Shown here: positions 34,345-45,900 of the stretch, in pieces | Position numbering within the stretch: position 1 is the stretch's first letter | Layout: every line of letters begins with the position of its first letter | Assembly: GCF_963924675.1 (NCBI RefSeq) | Contig: NC_089230.1 | Span: 310,001 to 374,000, forward strand | From: Phocoena phocoena | Lineage: Eukaryota; Chordata; Mammalia; Artiodactyla; Phocoenidae | Direction of reading: 5' to 3' | DNA length: 64,000 nt | The notes under the pieces: model-generated | Databases searched by the model: none | What the model saw: only the letters and a program-made list of their open reading frames with translations | Told to the model about the DNA's origin: nothing | Translations under genes and position numbers: made by a program

Positions 34345-34540
34345 AGACAGAGGAGGCCTCTGGAAGCTGGAAAAAGCCCAGATTCCCCCGTACAGCCTCC
34401 ACAAGGAGCCAGCCCTGTGGCCACCTTGATTCCCAGCCCAGGGGAGACCCCTTTCAGATGTCTGACCTACAGACCTGTGAGGTGGTGAGCGGTGCTGTGC
34501 TGAGCCGCTAAGTGGGATAACTTGTTACAGTGGCGACAGG
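34345..34540 (+). mobile_element. MLT1-type LTR 3' end
   Basis: Shows cctccacaaggagccagccc, ggccaccttgattcccagcc, ctgacctacagacctgtgag, ctgagccgctaagtgggata and cttgttacagtggcgacagg, the plus-strand MLT1 3' end in order. The 5' part is too diverged to place. Confidence 0.65.
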
Positions 34541-37378
34541 AAGTGGGACACGGGCAGATTCTGACCTGGCAGCTGTGGAAGGAGGCGGGGACTCGCGTCT
34601 GTGCTTTCATGCGTCTCCCGGGGGCTCTGGTGCACGGCACCTCTGAGAGCAGCTGCTGCGTAAATCAGAAGTTGGGTCAAGTCTGAAGTGGCAACGGGAG
34701 GCCCGCGGGCCTCAAGATGGCAGGGCCCAGCTGGCACAGGTGGGCCCCGGCAGACCGGGAAGGATGGAAACAGGGACAGTTAGGAGGCTTGCGCTGGCTT
34801 AGGAGAGAGATGATGAGGGCCTAAGTCAAATTACTGACCTGCTTGATCCTTTCCACATGTGAACTGATTTGACTTCAGTCTGAATGACCAGCCAGTTCCG
34901 TCGGGATGACTAGGCCTGTCCTGGGAGCCACAGTGGCCGGTATCAGGGGCTCCTCTCTGTCCACATGGCACCTTCTCCCAGCTTTTATCTTCTCTTCCCA
35001 CCCCGCATCCCTCCTCTCTCGACACGGATGAGGGCTGCCTCTCCTCTGTCCCAAGTGTGAAGCTCTTGTTGGGGACCCTTGAAGTCCAGAGAGGCCCCTT
35101 CCCCAGCACAGGCCCAGCGCAGGTCCTGTTGGCATCGCTCAGCCCTTTTCTGACCGCACGGGAGAGGGCAGGCCCCTGCTGACAGGCTCCAGGCAGCCCT
35201 GAAAAGCTGTCCGGGGGCCCTGCACCTCTTCCCCGAGGACACGTGCTCGGGAGCCCAGCGGGGCTTGGCTGTGAGAGGGCAGTGGGGCAGCTGTGGCCCC
35301 GAGCAGAGGGTACCCTTGGAAAATTCTTCCCACACCACTGCTTGCTCTTGGGTGCAACTAAGGGGACAAGACCCCACGAGGTGGGTGATGTGCCTCCATC
35401 CAACCCAGCGCTGTGTGTCCAGCATTCACCGGACCGAACACCCCACTAGGCTGGCCCCCTTCAGGAGTCACATGGCTCAGGACCTCGGAGGCGTCCCCTC
35501 TGTTCCCTCCCGGGACACCTGCCCTTGAGGTGCTCCCCCTGGTTCATGACAGCAACCTGTTGACCCGGATGGACGGCTGGGCCTCCTGTAGGGACACTGG
35601 TGGGAAGATTCTTCTTCTGAAGTGAACACCCAAGTTCTTAGAAGCTGGCACCAAATTAGCCCTCACTCTACCTTGGCCAGAAGTTGATTTCTTATTCTTC
35701 GGGCTTAAGATTCTACCCCAAGCCTATAGTTACTTCCCTGAATAGGCTTCTTTACCCTAAATGGCCAGGCCTCGCGTCCCTGGTCCTCTATCTTGACTAG
35801 AAATGGGTCCCATACTGTAGTAAGTCTGTCAGCCAGCCCTCACCCACTGAATTACCCGTCTGAATGCAGCAGTTGTGGTCATAAGCCCTTCGATTCCCGA
35901 AATAGCCGCCCACCTCGCCGCCGCAGCAGGCCCCGTATAAAGTTGCAGAGCTGTCCCCTCTGTCCCCTCTCTTCCTGATCACGTGACAGCTTGTCTCTGT
36001 GGACGCAAGCATAGCCGCGGGGCCTGGTGTGGGAGTCAGAAGGACGAGCGATGCTGGTCACAGGAGACAAGCAAACAGGAAAGAGGTCCCGTGTCCGCAG
36101 CACCCCAGGGTCCTCAGGCCTCCTCACACCCAGGTTTAGAAGGAGCGTGAGGTCAGCCAGGGCCCTGCAGGGGAAGCTGGCTTCTCTGGAAGTCCCAGCA
36201 GGACAGGGAGACGGGGCTTAGCAAGAACCTGGCCTGGTCCTCCGACGCGTGGTCGCAGCTCCGGGTCCTCTGGGGGCATCTCTCTGGTCAGTCCTCCCTG
36301 TTCCGTGAGGGTGAGGTCACTTGCACTGCTTCCCTGTACTGGGCTCCAGAATATGGCTTTGGAGGAACAGGTAAAGATGTCTATGACTGAGAACTTACGA
36401 AAAGGGCTGTGACTTGTCCAGTTTCCTTAACTTACAAGATTGGACGTGGACCAAAAGAGGCTCGGTGCCTCCCCCTCCACCCGAGCCATGTGTTCGCTTG
36501 TGGGACCTTCACGGTTTCCACACTCACAGGGGCTCGAGCTGGGCTCTAGGTCGGCCCAGCGCTGGTTGGCTCTGAGCCCTGGGCCGTGCAGACCACAGTG
36601 GCAGCTCCTTGTTAGAGGCACGAGCAGGGTCTTCAGGAGCCCTGGGGGCGGCTTAGAAGAGTCCACTTCCCCCTCCCCCAGTGGAGGGACAGCACAGCCA
36701 AGAAGGTCCTGTTTCACTAGCGGAGGGATGCTCCTGGCTCGATGGTCCCAACAGGATCTGCCCAGCAGCGAGGAGGGGAGACCAGGCTCTCACCCTCACC
36801 CACGCGGCCCCCACCAGGGCTGCTTTGCATGCTCAGGGTGGGCTGCGGTCCAGAATGTACACAGGGCGCCAGGCACCAGCCCTTAGGAAGCCTGGGCAGG
36901 ATCACCTCCCTCCTTAGAGGTCTGGCTTGCACGCCATGCCCTGCCCAGGAAGTGTGGGCATCTCTAACCTGTGGGCACACGGCAGAAAATTGTAGGAGCC
37001 TGGGGCTGTGAGGACACAGGAGGTCAGAGGAGGGGCCCTGGGGACAACACAAGGGGGATGGAGGGGATGGAGAAAGTCCGACTGCACAGGACAGACAAGG
37101 GGGATGGGAGCAAGGCAAGACCAGCTAGGGCCCCTCGTGTCCCTGGTGGCCAACACCCCACAGGGGTACCAACGCCAGCACACGGGCTTCAAAGGGACGG
37201 GGTGGGAGTTGATCACAGCACCCCCTTTGATACAGGCAAGCAGGGTGCAGAGGGAGGCAAGCAGTGGGCACCCACGGAGCCTCTGAACGTGGACCGGCCT
37301 CTCCACCTGCTGCTCTTGACTTAGGAGGCGGTGCCACTCTCTCGAGCAGTGCACCTGGCACACCTGTGCGTCACTCCT
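34541..37378. other. GC-rich stretch, no gene supported
   Basis: Frames up to 196 codons lie on both strands; none is recognised. No splice-bounded exon was convincing. A mildly AT-rich patch at 35630-35760 is unassigned. Confidence 0.4.
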
Positions 37379-37680
37379 CGGCAGGGGTCCCCAACCTTCT
37401 TCTTTCTGGGCTTTGGTTGTGGATTCGCAAGTAATCTGGGGACCCCCACCACTGGAGGACACGGGGGCAGGAAAGGGGGGAGCAGCAAAGACCAAGGCGG
37501 TCACAGGGGCTGTGGGCAGGCTAGTTTCTCAGAGATGCACTCCTGCACGAGGGCAGTCCCAGGGGATTCAAGGTTACAGTGGAAACCACATGAAAGGCCT
37601 CACTTTCAGGGAACGGTAGTCATTTCTGGAACCCGAGCCTCTTATGAAAATCTCACGGCCAGCTTCGCTCTCCCCCCGAG
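37379..37680 (+). mobile_element. Possible hAT (MER1-like) DNA transposon fragment
   Basis: Begins with gcaggggtccccaacc, the terminal motif of MER1-like hAT elements, and later contains cctcttatgaaaatctcacg, similar to an internal MER1 motif. The rest is too diverged to align by eye, and no clear right terminal inverted repeat was found. Confidence 0.35.
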
Positions 37681-37829
37681 CCCCCAGTGACACAAATAAG
37701 ATGGACGGAAGGAATCTCTAGGATGGGGTCAACTTGGGGCCTCCCCAGATACAGAGGTAGCTCTCCTTGAAGTCCTCCAGCGGTGGGCTGGCAGCCCAGC
37801 CTTCCCAGCGCCCTGCCGGGCAGAGCTGC

Positions 37830-37950
37830 TGATTCATCCTGGATAATTAGGACGTCGAGTGTGTCAGGAATTTGTGCCACAGGGCTGAAGCTCTTCCCTT
37901 TCTTAATGGTGAAGCAGTCCACAGAGAGAACACACCAGGATGGAGTCACA
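37830..37950. promoter_or_regulatory. Possible conserved non-coding island
   Basis: Short unique-looking block with gattcatcctggataattag (a bicoid/TAATTA-type core) and ctttcttaatggtgaagcag. Evidence is motif content only. Confidence 0.18.
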
Positions 37951-39479
37951 AGTGGAGTCAGTGCCCAGCTCCCGCCAGGCCAGCCAGAGCGCAGCCCTCT
38001 GAGGCCGGGCAGAGCGGGGCCAGGAGGGTGGGGACGGCGAGCTGGGTGCTCACCCAGGCACAGTGAGAGGGGCCAGGGGCAGGCTGGGGGCAGCTCGGCG
38101 GAACAGCCAGCCCGAGAGTTTGGTCCTGCAGAAGTGGCCTCCCTGAGGGCGGGGCTTGGTGTGCATGCAGGTGTGGCTCAGGAAACGCCATGGAAACTGG
38201 CTCCACCCTTGCCAGCATCCACCTTGAGCCCCACGCCAGCTTCTGACCCCTGAACCGGGGACCTGGCTGAGGCTCCCTGGGCGCCACTGGGGGGATCGAC
38301 TGCATCGTCCTGAGGGACAGGGGAATGGGCTGGGCGGCACCCAGGAAGGAGGAACAGCCGGGGGCACCGGCAGGGTGGATCGGCTCTTCTCACGTCCAGA
38401 TGGCCTGCCGGCCTGGGAGGGAGGAAGGTGCTTTGTAAAGAGGGGACACCCTTGGCCCAAAGACATAGACTGGTGCTTCCAGGGAACACGTGGCTGCCTC
38501 TGCTTCACGAGGGCGGCAGGCCTAGCACCCTTTCCTCACTAATATCCCTGCCGGGCCTCTCTCGGCGGAGCTGCCTGAGGCTTGGCCCAGAGGAACAGGC
38601 CAAGGACAGAACCTAAGGCCCATCGTAGCAAACAGCAGACACGGAGTGGACAACACTGGCTCCAAGGACCGGGGGTGACAGGGACTGATCCCCATTTTCT
38701 GAAGCTGAGCATTTTCTGAAGCTGGGGGGGCTTCTTCTGCACCCGGCCTCCCCAGTGCATGGGACCAACTGAGGCCGGCCTAGCCGTATAAAGTAAGTTC
38801 TCATCTAAATAATTCACATAAGTGAAGAAAGTCCCCATTTCTCACCTCGAAAATGAAGACCACCCAAACCTACCAGACGAGCAGGGCGAAGCCAACTTCT
38901 GTTTCAGCTCAGCTGAAGGGCGAGGCTGGCAGGGCAAGGCTGGGACACTCGTGCTGGGCTTCGCTGGCCCTTCCGGCCAGGGCCCGAGGCTGCCCAAGGC
39001 TGCCCCAGGATCTCAGGGTCGGGAGGGGAGGCAGAACTCCTTGTCCTTCTGGCCCAGCAACAAAAAGCCACAGAAACAAAAACAGACAAAACCCCAAAGT
39101 ACTCCTCTTCCAAATGCCTCTCTGTGCTCCTTCCACAGGATTTCTAAGTACCCACTTGCTTTCTGTGCCGCCGGGCTTGGTGCCTCTGTCTCTGGGCCCA
39201 ACCCTCAGGGATGCACACAGCCTCCCAGCTTCCAAAACTCAACCACCAAACAGCCGGTGTCATTTTCTCCGGGCTCCCCATGAATCCTCCACACTTAAAC
39301 CTTTCAGGAGGCAATTAGGCAATCCATTCCCCAGGGCAAGGCTGGGTTATACAACATCTATTTCCCGCTACCCAGAGCCCTGCTCTTGCACTAGCAGGGA
39401 AGCGGCATTTCCTCGGGGGAATTTACTACTCATAATTTTTTTAGAAAAATATACAAATGTTTCTTTTCTTTAAAAAAAA
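37951..39479. other. No gene supported
   Basis: GC-rich with overlapping frames up to 206 codons and no recognised domain. A perfect 17-bp tandem duplication (cattttctgaagctgag and the following copy) starts at 38693. Confidence 0.4.
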
Positions 39480-39772
39480 TCCACTAAGGCAAAGGAAACA
39501 AAAGCAAAAATAAACAGATGGGACCTGATTAGACCTGAAAGCTTTTGCATAGCAAAGAAAACCACCCACAAAATGAAAAGACAACCTCCTGAATGGGAGA
39601 AAATATTTTCAAATGATACAACCAAATAGGAGTTAACATGCAGCTTATATAAACAGCTTATACAACTCAACATCAAAACCCAACAGCCCAATTAAAAACA
39701 GGCAGAAGGGCTGAATAGACACTTTCCCAAAGAAGACACACAGGTGGCCAGCAGGCACTAATCATCAGGGAA

Positions 39773-40030
39773 GTGCAAATCAAAACCACAATGATGTATC
39801 ACCTCGCACCTGTCAGGATGGGTATCATCAAAAGCACCACAGAAAACAAATGTTGGAGACCATGTAGAGAAAAGGGGACCCGCATAAACTGTTGGTGGGA
39901 AGGAAAATTGGTGCAGCCATTATGCAAAACAGTATGGAAGTTTCTCAGCAAACTAAAAATAGAACTACCACATGACCCAGCAATTCCACTCCTGGGTCTA
40001 TATCTGAAAAAAATGAAAACTCTATTTTGA
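39773..40030 (+). pseudogene. LINE-1 ORF2 C-terminal fragment
   Basis: An 86-codon frame (stop included) matching the C-terminal part of L1 ORF2p, downstream of reverse transcriptase. Motifs [36 protein letters not shown] and [19 protein letters not shown] follow the conserved order seen in mammalian L1 ([39 protein letters not shown]). A premature stop follows at 40028. The upstream part of this frame begins around 39490 but is interrupted. It has no independent function. Confidence 0.85.
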
Positions 40031-40134
40031 AAAGATACATTCACCTTAATGTTCATAGCAGCATTATTTATAATTGCCAAGGTATGGAAGCAACCTACAT
40101 GTCCATCAACAGAGGAATGGATAAAGAAGATGTG

Positions 40135-40136
<2 letters not shown>

Positions 40137-40164
<28 letters not shown>
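40137..40164 (+). repeat. (AC)14 microsatellite
   Basis: Fourteen uninterrupted AC units inside the L1 ORF2 3' region, following gaagatgtgat. It probably grew from a short native CA run in the element. Confidence 0.97.
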
Positions 40165-40167
<3 letters not shown>

Positions 40168-40603
40168 GGAGTACGACTCAGCCACAAAAAAGAATGAAAT
40201 TTTGCCATTTGCAGCAACATGGAAGAACATGGAGGGTATTATGCTAAGTGAAATAAGTCAGATAGAGAAAGACAAATACCATATGATATCACCTGTATGT
40301 GGAATAAAAAACCCACAACAAACTAGTGAATAAAACAAAAACAAAAGTAGACTCATGGATATAGAGAACAAATTAGTAGTTACCAGTGGGTAGAAGGGGC
40401 AAGATAGGGGTAGAGGATTAAGAGGTACAAATTGTTATGTATAAAATAAATAAGCTACCAGGATATACTGTACAGCGCAGGAACTATAGCCAATATTCTA
40501 TAATAGCTACAAATGGAGTATGACCTTTAAAATTGTGAATCACTATGTTGTATACCTGAAACATATAATATTGTAAATCAAATCTACATTAATAAAGAAA
40601 ATC

Positions 40604-42499
40604 CAGGCTTTTCTAATTCCACAATTCCGACCCTATCAGACATGGACAAATTGGCAAATGGCAGATGTGAAGGACATTTTGATAAGCTATCTGTTTCTGG
40701 CTCTGGGGTTGTGCCTGCCGAGGTGGCACTGGTGCCGCCTGGGGCCTGCTGTCTGTCCGTCTTACCCCCTTTTACCTGCTCACAGCCAACGTGGCAACAG
40801 AGCCCGGCGATCAGCGCGCCAGCAAAGGGCGTCTGCCTCTGTGAGGGGCACCCGTGTCCGGTGGTCCCTCATCTCCACCCCAGTCACCGCTGCTCCATCT
40901 TCACGTGGCCCAACGGCGAACCCCGGGGCGGCGGCAGTGGAGGCTGGCTGAGTCCCTCCTCCCAGCAGTGGACCCGTGTTGTCACTGCCCCACCCGCTGG
41001 CCTCGGTCACAGCTGAGCTGGGCTGGCTTCACTGCACACCAGGGATTACGCAGATGATGTCACGGAACATTCTGGAGTCTGCGATGTGTTTATTGCAGAG
41101 TTTCCTTCTTGTCCGACAGCTGCTGCCCTGGCTCACCCCTCTCACACAAACCCAGGGAAGGCCTCTCGCTGCCGAGTAGATGGACACACTCCTACTGCAT
41201 CCTGATATTCGGAGGAAGATGTTAATGTTTTAAAAAAACACCCAGATATTTTGACTACATGGCACGTATTTAGATACTTGGGAATATCTGGGTAGGAATT
41301 TGAAAAACGCTGGCCTCAAAATTGGTTTTGAATTTGCGGAAGACCGTTCAGCCTGGGAGGGGCCGGAGTCGTGGATCTGGGCTCCACGCTGGGTCCCAGC
41401 CGCCGCTCCTCAAAGGCGTCAGCGTCCACGGGGGCCTGCAGCCCGGCCCCACCTCACCCTTGACCAGCGGCGCCCTTTCCTTCCCCTAGGGAGAGTGACC
41501 TAAACTGCAAACTCCCTGTAAGCTAACATCCCAGGTGCCCACGTGCGTACACGTGAGCCCATCCAGACTGCATTTCCCACGACGCCGTCGTCCTGTTGGG
41601 AACTTGGGATTCTGGAGCCAACCTTTGCCCTAACCCTGCAGAGGCCTCAGCCACCCGGTGTTGCCTGGACAGACCCCCGCCCTGCTGCTGGGCTGGGCCT
41701 GGACGCAGGCCACAGGGACCCTCCAGCCTCAGCAGAGAGGGGAGAGGTCGTGGTCCTCAGAGCTGCACCTTCCACAGTTTGTTTCCTAAACGAAGCAACC
41801 GGCCTCTGGGAACGTCTCACGAGCCCCAGTTTTGGGCTGTTTCGCACTTTTAAAGAACTGCAAGCGTCACCTCACAGTTTCAGGCTCACCGGCTGGCTGG
41901 GGGTACTTTTCCAGGAGGCCCCGATGCTGTCAAGAGTGTTAGGTTCGCTGCGGCGGGTTTTGGGGTAGAAGCGGAATCTCCACCCCGGAGGTTTCGGGTG
42001 GGTGGGCAGGGAAGTCGCCCCACCGTGGAATGAGCCTGCCACACTGCACCCGCAGGTGGCTTTGACTTCTAAGAAGGGAAGGGAGCCGGGTTTCCCTGTC
42101 TCCGTGAGGGCTTTTCCTCCTGTGGGTCAGCATGCGGCAGGCTGCCCAGACCTCCAAGACGGAGGAGGAGACAAGATGGGGCTCTAAGAAGAGAATGGGA
42201 CCACCTGCTCTGACACGGTGCCCCTCCCCCTTCCCGAGGAGACGCGCCTGTTTTCAAAAGTGTTATCAGGGCTCAGCGACTGCAGAACGAGTGGTGCAAA
42301 TGTGACTAATTGTGCTTTTCTCAAGGCGACAGGGAAGGTGGCTTCTAAGAAAAATGGAAACAGACAAAAAGGACCTACGGTAACCATGGGCGGAGCCTGG
42401 GGGCCTCGGACGCTTCCTGAGGGACCAGAAGTTTAAAAAGAGCTGGGCAAAAAGAGGGCTCTGATTTCCACCCCCGCCGCCCCCCACAAGCGCTCACGG
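40604..42499. other. No gene supported
   Basis: GC-rich with overlapping frames (up to 141 codons) on both strands and no recognised domain. No named repeat was seen. Confidence 0.4.
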
Positions 42500-43120
42500 G
42501 ACCCTCGCTGGGTGCTCTATCCCGGGCGCTAGTCCTCAGCACTGCGGACGCATCAGTGAACAGCAGTCTCAATCCACCTGCGGCTGGCCTTCCAGAGAGG
42601 AAGACACGAAGTAGACGGGCCAGTACCAGCCAGACGTGGCCAGGCCACGGGGCTCTCTGGCGTGTTGGGTGTGTGGGCGGCTGGCAAGGGCAGAAGGAGC
42701 TGCTGTCGGGAGGCTGGGCGGAGCGGCTGGCGGGCTTGGTGTGAGCACACGGGGCCCCGGAGGAGGTCCAGTCTGGGTGGGGCAGGTGCACGCAGGGTGG
42801 GTCCTCAGTGGAGGGGCTGCTGTGGGCGAGGGGAACGGGCGCGTCTGGAGCAGGGAGTGGGAAGGCAGGGTCCAGGGGCTGCGGCTGCGGTCCAGAGCAG
42901 GGGCCCAGGACCGAGGCCCGACCGCAGGTGCCGTGGACCAGGCTCGGGGAGCCATGTGGATGGAGCCACGGGGCCGAAGCCGGAAGACAGCCGATTGAGA
43001 ACAAGTAGGACGGCGGGAAGGAGAGGAAGCCGGGGACCGCTTCTCGCAGGGGCTGTGCGGTAAGGACGAGACCGGAAAGGCAGGGCCACGAGAGGGCTGG
43101 CCTTGGTTGGCCATCTAAGG
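42500..43120 (+). mobile_element. Possible LINE-2 fragment
   Basis: The phrases cgggcgctagtcctcagcac, gacgcatcagtgaacagcag and ggctcggggagccatgtgga fall in the order of an old L2 3' region (the 'ggcgctggggatacagcagtgaacaa ... gagccatgtggat' pattern). Strong divergence and G enrichment make this weak. It explains why the 312-codon minus frame crossing it is not treated as a gene. Confidence 0.35.
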
Positions 43121-43573
43121 ACGGGAGAGGAAAGCCTGGCGTGTTCCCAGCTGAGCTTGCCCAGGAACGGGCGTGTGGGCCAGAGCGGTGCCGGGCACTG
43201 ACTGGGGACGTCCACCGGGACCAGGCCGGCAGGGGCGCCCACTTCCGCGGGCTGCGCTGTGAGGATGGCGCGTCCCCCGGGGCGAGGGGCTCACCGTCCC
43301 CGCGAGGGGGCAAGGGGAGGAGGTGTTGGCAGGAGACGGGGCGGGGGGGGGGCGGCTACTGAGGCCGCTGGGCTTATAGTCAGGGGTTCGGGGAATTTCC
43401 TCCACTACAGAAAATACATTTTCAATAAAAATAAATGAATAACAATGGCAACTACTGTAAAATCAATTACTTATGAAGCCGTTCTGTTTGGTAGGATATA
43501 TATTGGCATAAAACAATTAACGACGTGTAATCGTTACCTATAAAAAAATTTTTTTTTAGACTTTAGGTTTTTA
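43121..43573. other. No gene supported
   Basis: Contains a G11 run with one C interruption near 43339-43352 and an AT-rich tail near 43400-43570. No gene. Confidence 0.35.
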
Positions 43574-43715
43574 AAATATTTAATTAATTAATTTAGTCTG
43601 CCCCAGCTCTGAGCTGCGACACGCACGTGGGATCTGGTTCCCGGATCAGGGATTGAACGCGGGTGCTCTGCATTGGGAGCGTGGAGCCCTAACCACTGGA
43701 CCACCAGGGAAGTCC
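43574..43715 (-). mobile_element. CHR SINE, short form, reversed
   Basis: Read on the minus strand it starts GGACTTCCCTGGTGGTCCAG, has GTGGTTAGGGCTCC at the A-box side and GGGTTCAATCC-like B-box sequence (plus strand gggattgaacgcg), and ends in a TTAA-rich tail (plus strand ttaattaattaattta). This is the shorter CHR-1-like subtype, distinct from the long form 100 bases downstream. Confidence 0.8.
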
Positions 43716-43811
43716 CCAAAAGTCATTTCTGATTGTTGTATCTCCTCAATGCCATATGCATCTGCACATATGCATACAGGTGAAAAGCTACTATATTCCT
43801 CAAACATTTTA

Positions 43812-44151
43812 CTTTTATTTATTTTTTTTAAAAAAAATTTAACTTATTTATGTTTGGCTGCGTTGGATCTTCGTTGCTGTACGTGGACTTTCTCTAGTTG
43901 CGGCAAGCGGGGGCTGCTCTTCATTGTGGTGCACGGGCTTCTCATTGCGGTGGCTTCTCTTGTTGCGGAGCACAGGCTCTAGGCACGTGGGCTCAGTAGT
44001 TGTGGCTCGCGGGCTCTAGAGCGCAGGCTCAGTAGTTGTGGTGCATGGGCTTAGTTGCTCCGCCGCGTGTGGGGTCTTCCTGGACCAGGGCTCGAACCTG
44101 TGTCCCCTGCATTGGCAGGCAGATTCTTAACCACTGCACCACCAGGGGAGC
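43812..44151 (-). mobile_element. CHR SINE, long form, with target-site duplication
   Basis: Complete reversed copy: tail side tttaacttatttatgtttgg, then body words gcttctcattgcggtggctt, ggctctagagcgcaggctca and ttagttgctccgccgcgtgt, and head ccaccaggggagcc. A perfect 14-bp duplication, cctcaaacatttta, lies at 43798-43811 and 44152-44165 (sharing its first base with the element end), so the integration is intact and fairly recent. Confidence 0.92.
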
Positions 44152-44165
44152 CCTCAAACATTTTA

Positions 44166-45189
44166 TTTTTAGAATTAAATTTTAAAAGGCTATGTTTTCC
44201 ATAGTTTTGGTCTGGTGAACAGGTTATTAAAAATCCCATTTAAAGGGGCACAGGTCATCAGAATAGGTACCAGCCATCAGAACAGTCCCCAGCCATCAGA
44301 ACGGGGTGCCAGCAAGCCGAATGGAGAGGCTGTTAACAGTTGCCGCCACTGGACACCAGCCCTGTCGAATTCTGATAATCTACATATGCAAAGTTTTTTG
44401 CTTTTCTCTTTCAACATTATAACCCAAACATTTTCATTTTTTAAATTTAAAATATTATTAAATACATACATACAATTTCTCTAAAAAGTATTAAAAGACT
44501 TCTGTAAAAACACAGTCCTTTGCTCTTCTCTACACGCCCTAGTTCTGCTCCCCAGAAACAACCATTTTTAAATAATATGTTGCTTACAAATTTTACCCAG
44601 TTAATGTTCATTTCCACTTAGGCTGGTGGAAGATTGACCTCTCTCACACTAACATGATCCTTTCCCTGGATTCTCACTATAATTACATCACAATTTTCAA
44701 TAACCAGCTTATGTATTTTACCGCTGAGCCAGGTAGTATATTATTATCACATTTCTTGTAAACCTTTGGTTTTTCCTGGGTTTAATAATTGAGCTACAAT
44801 TTTATTTTTTTAGATTTCTATGTACTGAACATTCTGTTTTTCCAAATGTTCCTGTAAATCTTTCAAAGGCCGGGCAGTAAGTCTTCCACAAAGCAAACAC
44901 ACACCTATTGGCCCTGCCCCCTCCCTGCTCTGCCTAGAACCCCCAGGCCTGGTGCAGAGCTCTGACTCAGCACTTTCCTCAGCCTGGCTGCGTGCCACTT
45001 CCTGGATTCCACGCCTGGCTCTTTCTTGATTTAGTCCTTCATTTTGCTCTCCTGGTAGCACCAAGAAAGAGTGCTTGGGAAGATCGTTATTTCAGTCCTT
45101 GCATGCCTGCCAGTGTCTTCATTTTAGCTCATACTTCATAGGTAGTTTGCTTGTTTAGGTACCTAGTATTGCTGTTGATAAAGCCAACA
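44166..45189. other. Mostly AT-rich, unassigned; small tandem repeat
   Basis: At about 44247-44320 there are three to four degenerate units of 19-20 bp with the core catcagaa (aggtcatcagaataggtacc, agccatcagaacagtcccc, agccatcagaacggggtgcc). The rest is AT-rich and may be decayed repeat. No gene. Confidence 0.4.
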
Positions 45190-45900
45190 CCATTAAAGAA
45201 ATAAACAGTATTTTGGAGTAATTTTGAATTTACAGAAAAGTTGCAAAGATAGTATAAGGTTTCCTGCACCCGTCACTCAGCTTCCCCTGTTCTTGACATC
45301 TTACATGGTGACTACAGTACGTTTGTCAACATTACGGAGATAGCCTGGCACATTAACTCCACTCCAGACTATTTGGATTTCACTTTTTTTTCCCTTCAGG
45401 TCCTTTTTCCTTCCCCGGATCCCATCCAGGAACCACGGTGCACTGTCGTGGCTCCTTCAGCTCCTTTGAGCTGTGGCAGTTCCACAGTCTTTTTTTTTTT
45501 TTTTTTTTTTTTTTATGACTTGGACAGTTTTGAAGAGCACTGGTCGGGGTTTTGTAGAACGTTCCTAAATGTGTGTTTGATGTTTTTCTCATGGTTGAAC
45601 TGGGGTCATGAGTTCTGGGGAAGAATGCCACAGAGAAGCGCCTTCTCACCACACCCTATTAACAGCTTCCACCAATGATGTTCATTGTGATCACCTGGCC
45701 AAGCTAGCGTTTAGGGCCAATACTATCCTCATTGCAGTTTCTTTAGATTGACCTGTTTGTTTTCATCTCCAGAAAATTCAATTTTGATTCCCAGTATTTT
45801 CACAATGATAATTGGCCTTGCCAAACTGCTGTGTAACATTTAGGATTTTTTTCTTTTCTTTTTAAAGGGTCACTGTCTATTATAGTGCTGGATTGAACAT
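45190..45900. mobile_element. Old LINE-1-related repeat
   Basis: The order cagaaaagttgcaaagatag, tcacatggtgactacagt-like text, ccggatcccatccaggaacc, gacttggacagttttgaaga, gaactggggtcatgagttct and tgtgatcacctggccaagct matches a common old eutherian L1-associated repeat. Orientation was not settled. A pure T27-28 run at about 45487-45513 interrupts it and may be a later insertion tail or an expanded run. Confidence 0.5.

Larger units (their letters stand above)
39480..40603 (+). mobile_element. LINE-1 3' end, relatively young artiodactyl/cetacean type
   Basis: A 5'-truncated L1 covering the ORF2 C-terminus and the 3' UTR. ORF2 landmarks such as aaaaataaacagatgggacc and gaatgggagaaaatattttc are followed by the 3' UTR motifs ggatatactgtacagcgcag, aactatagccaatattctat and cactatgttgtatacctgaa. 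It ends in a poor tail, aataaagaaaat. It is better preserved than the other L1 copies here. Confidence 0.88.

Noticed and set aside
42375..43313. 312-codon minus frame
   Set aside because: Pro/Ser-rich, overlaps plus frames and a possible L2 fragment; no domain or splice logic.
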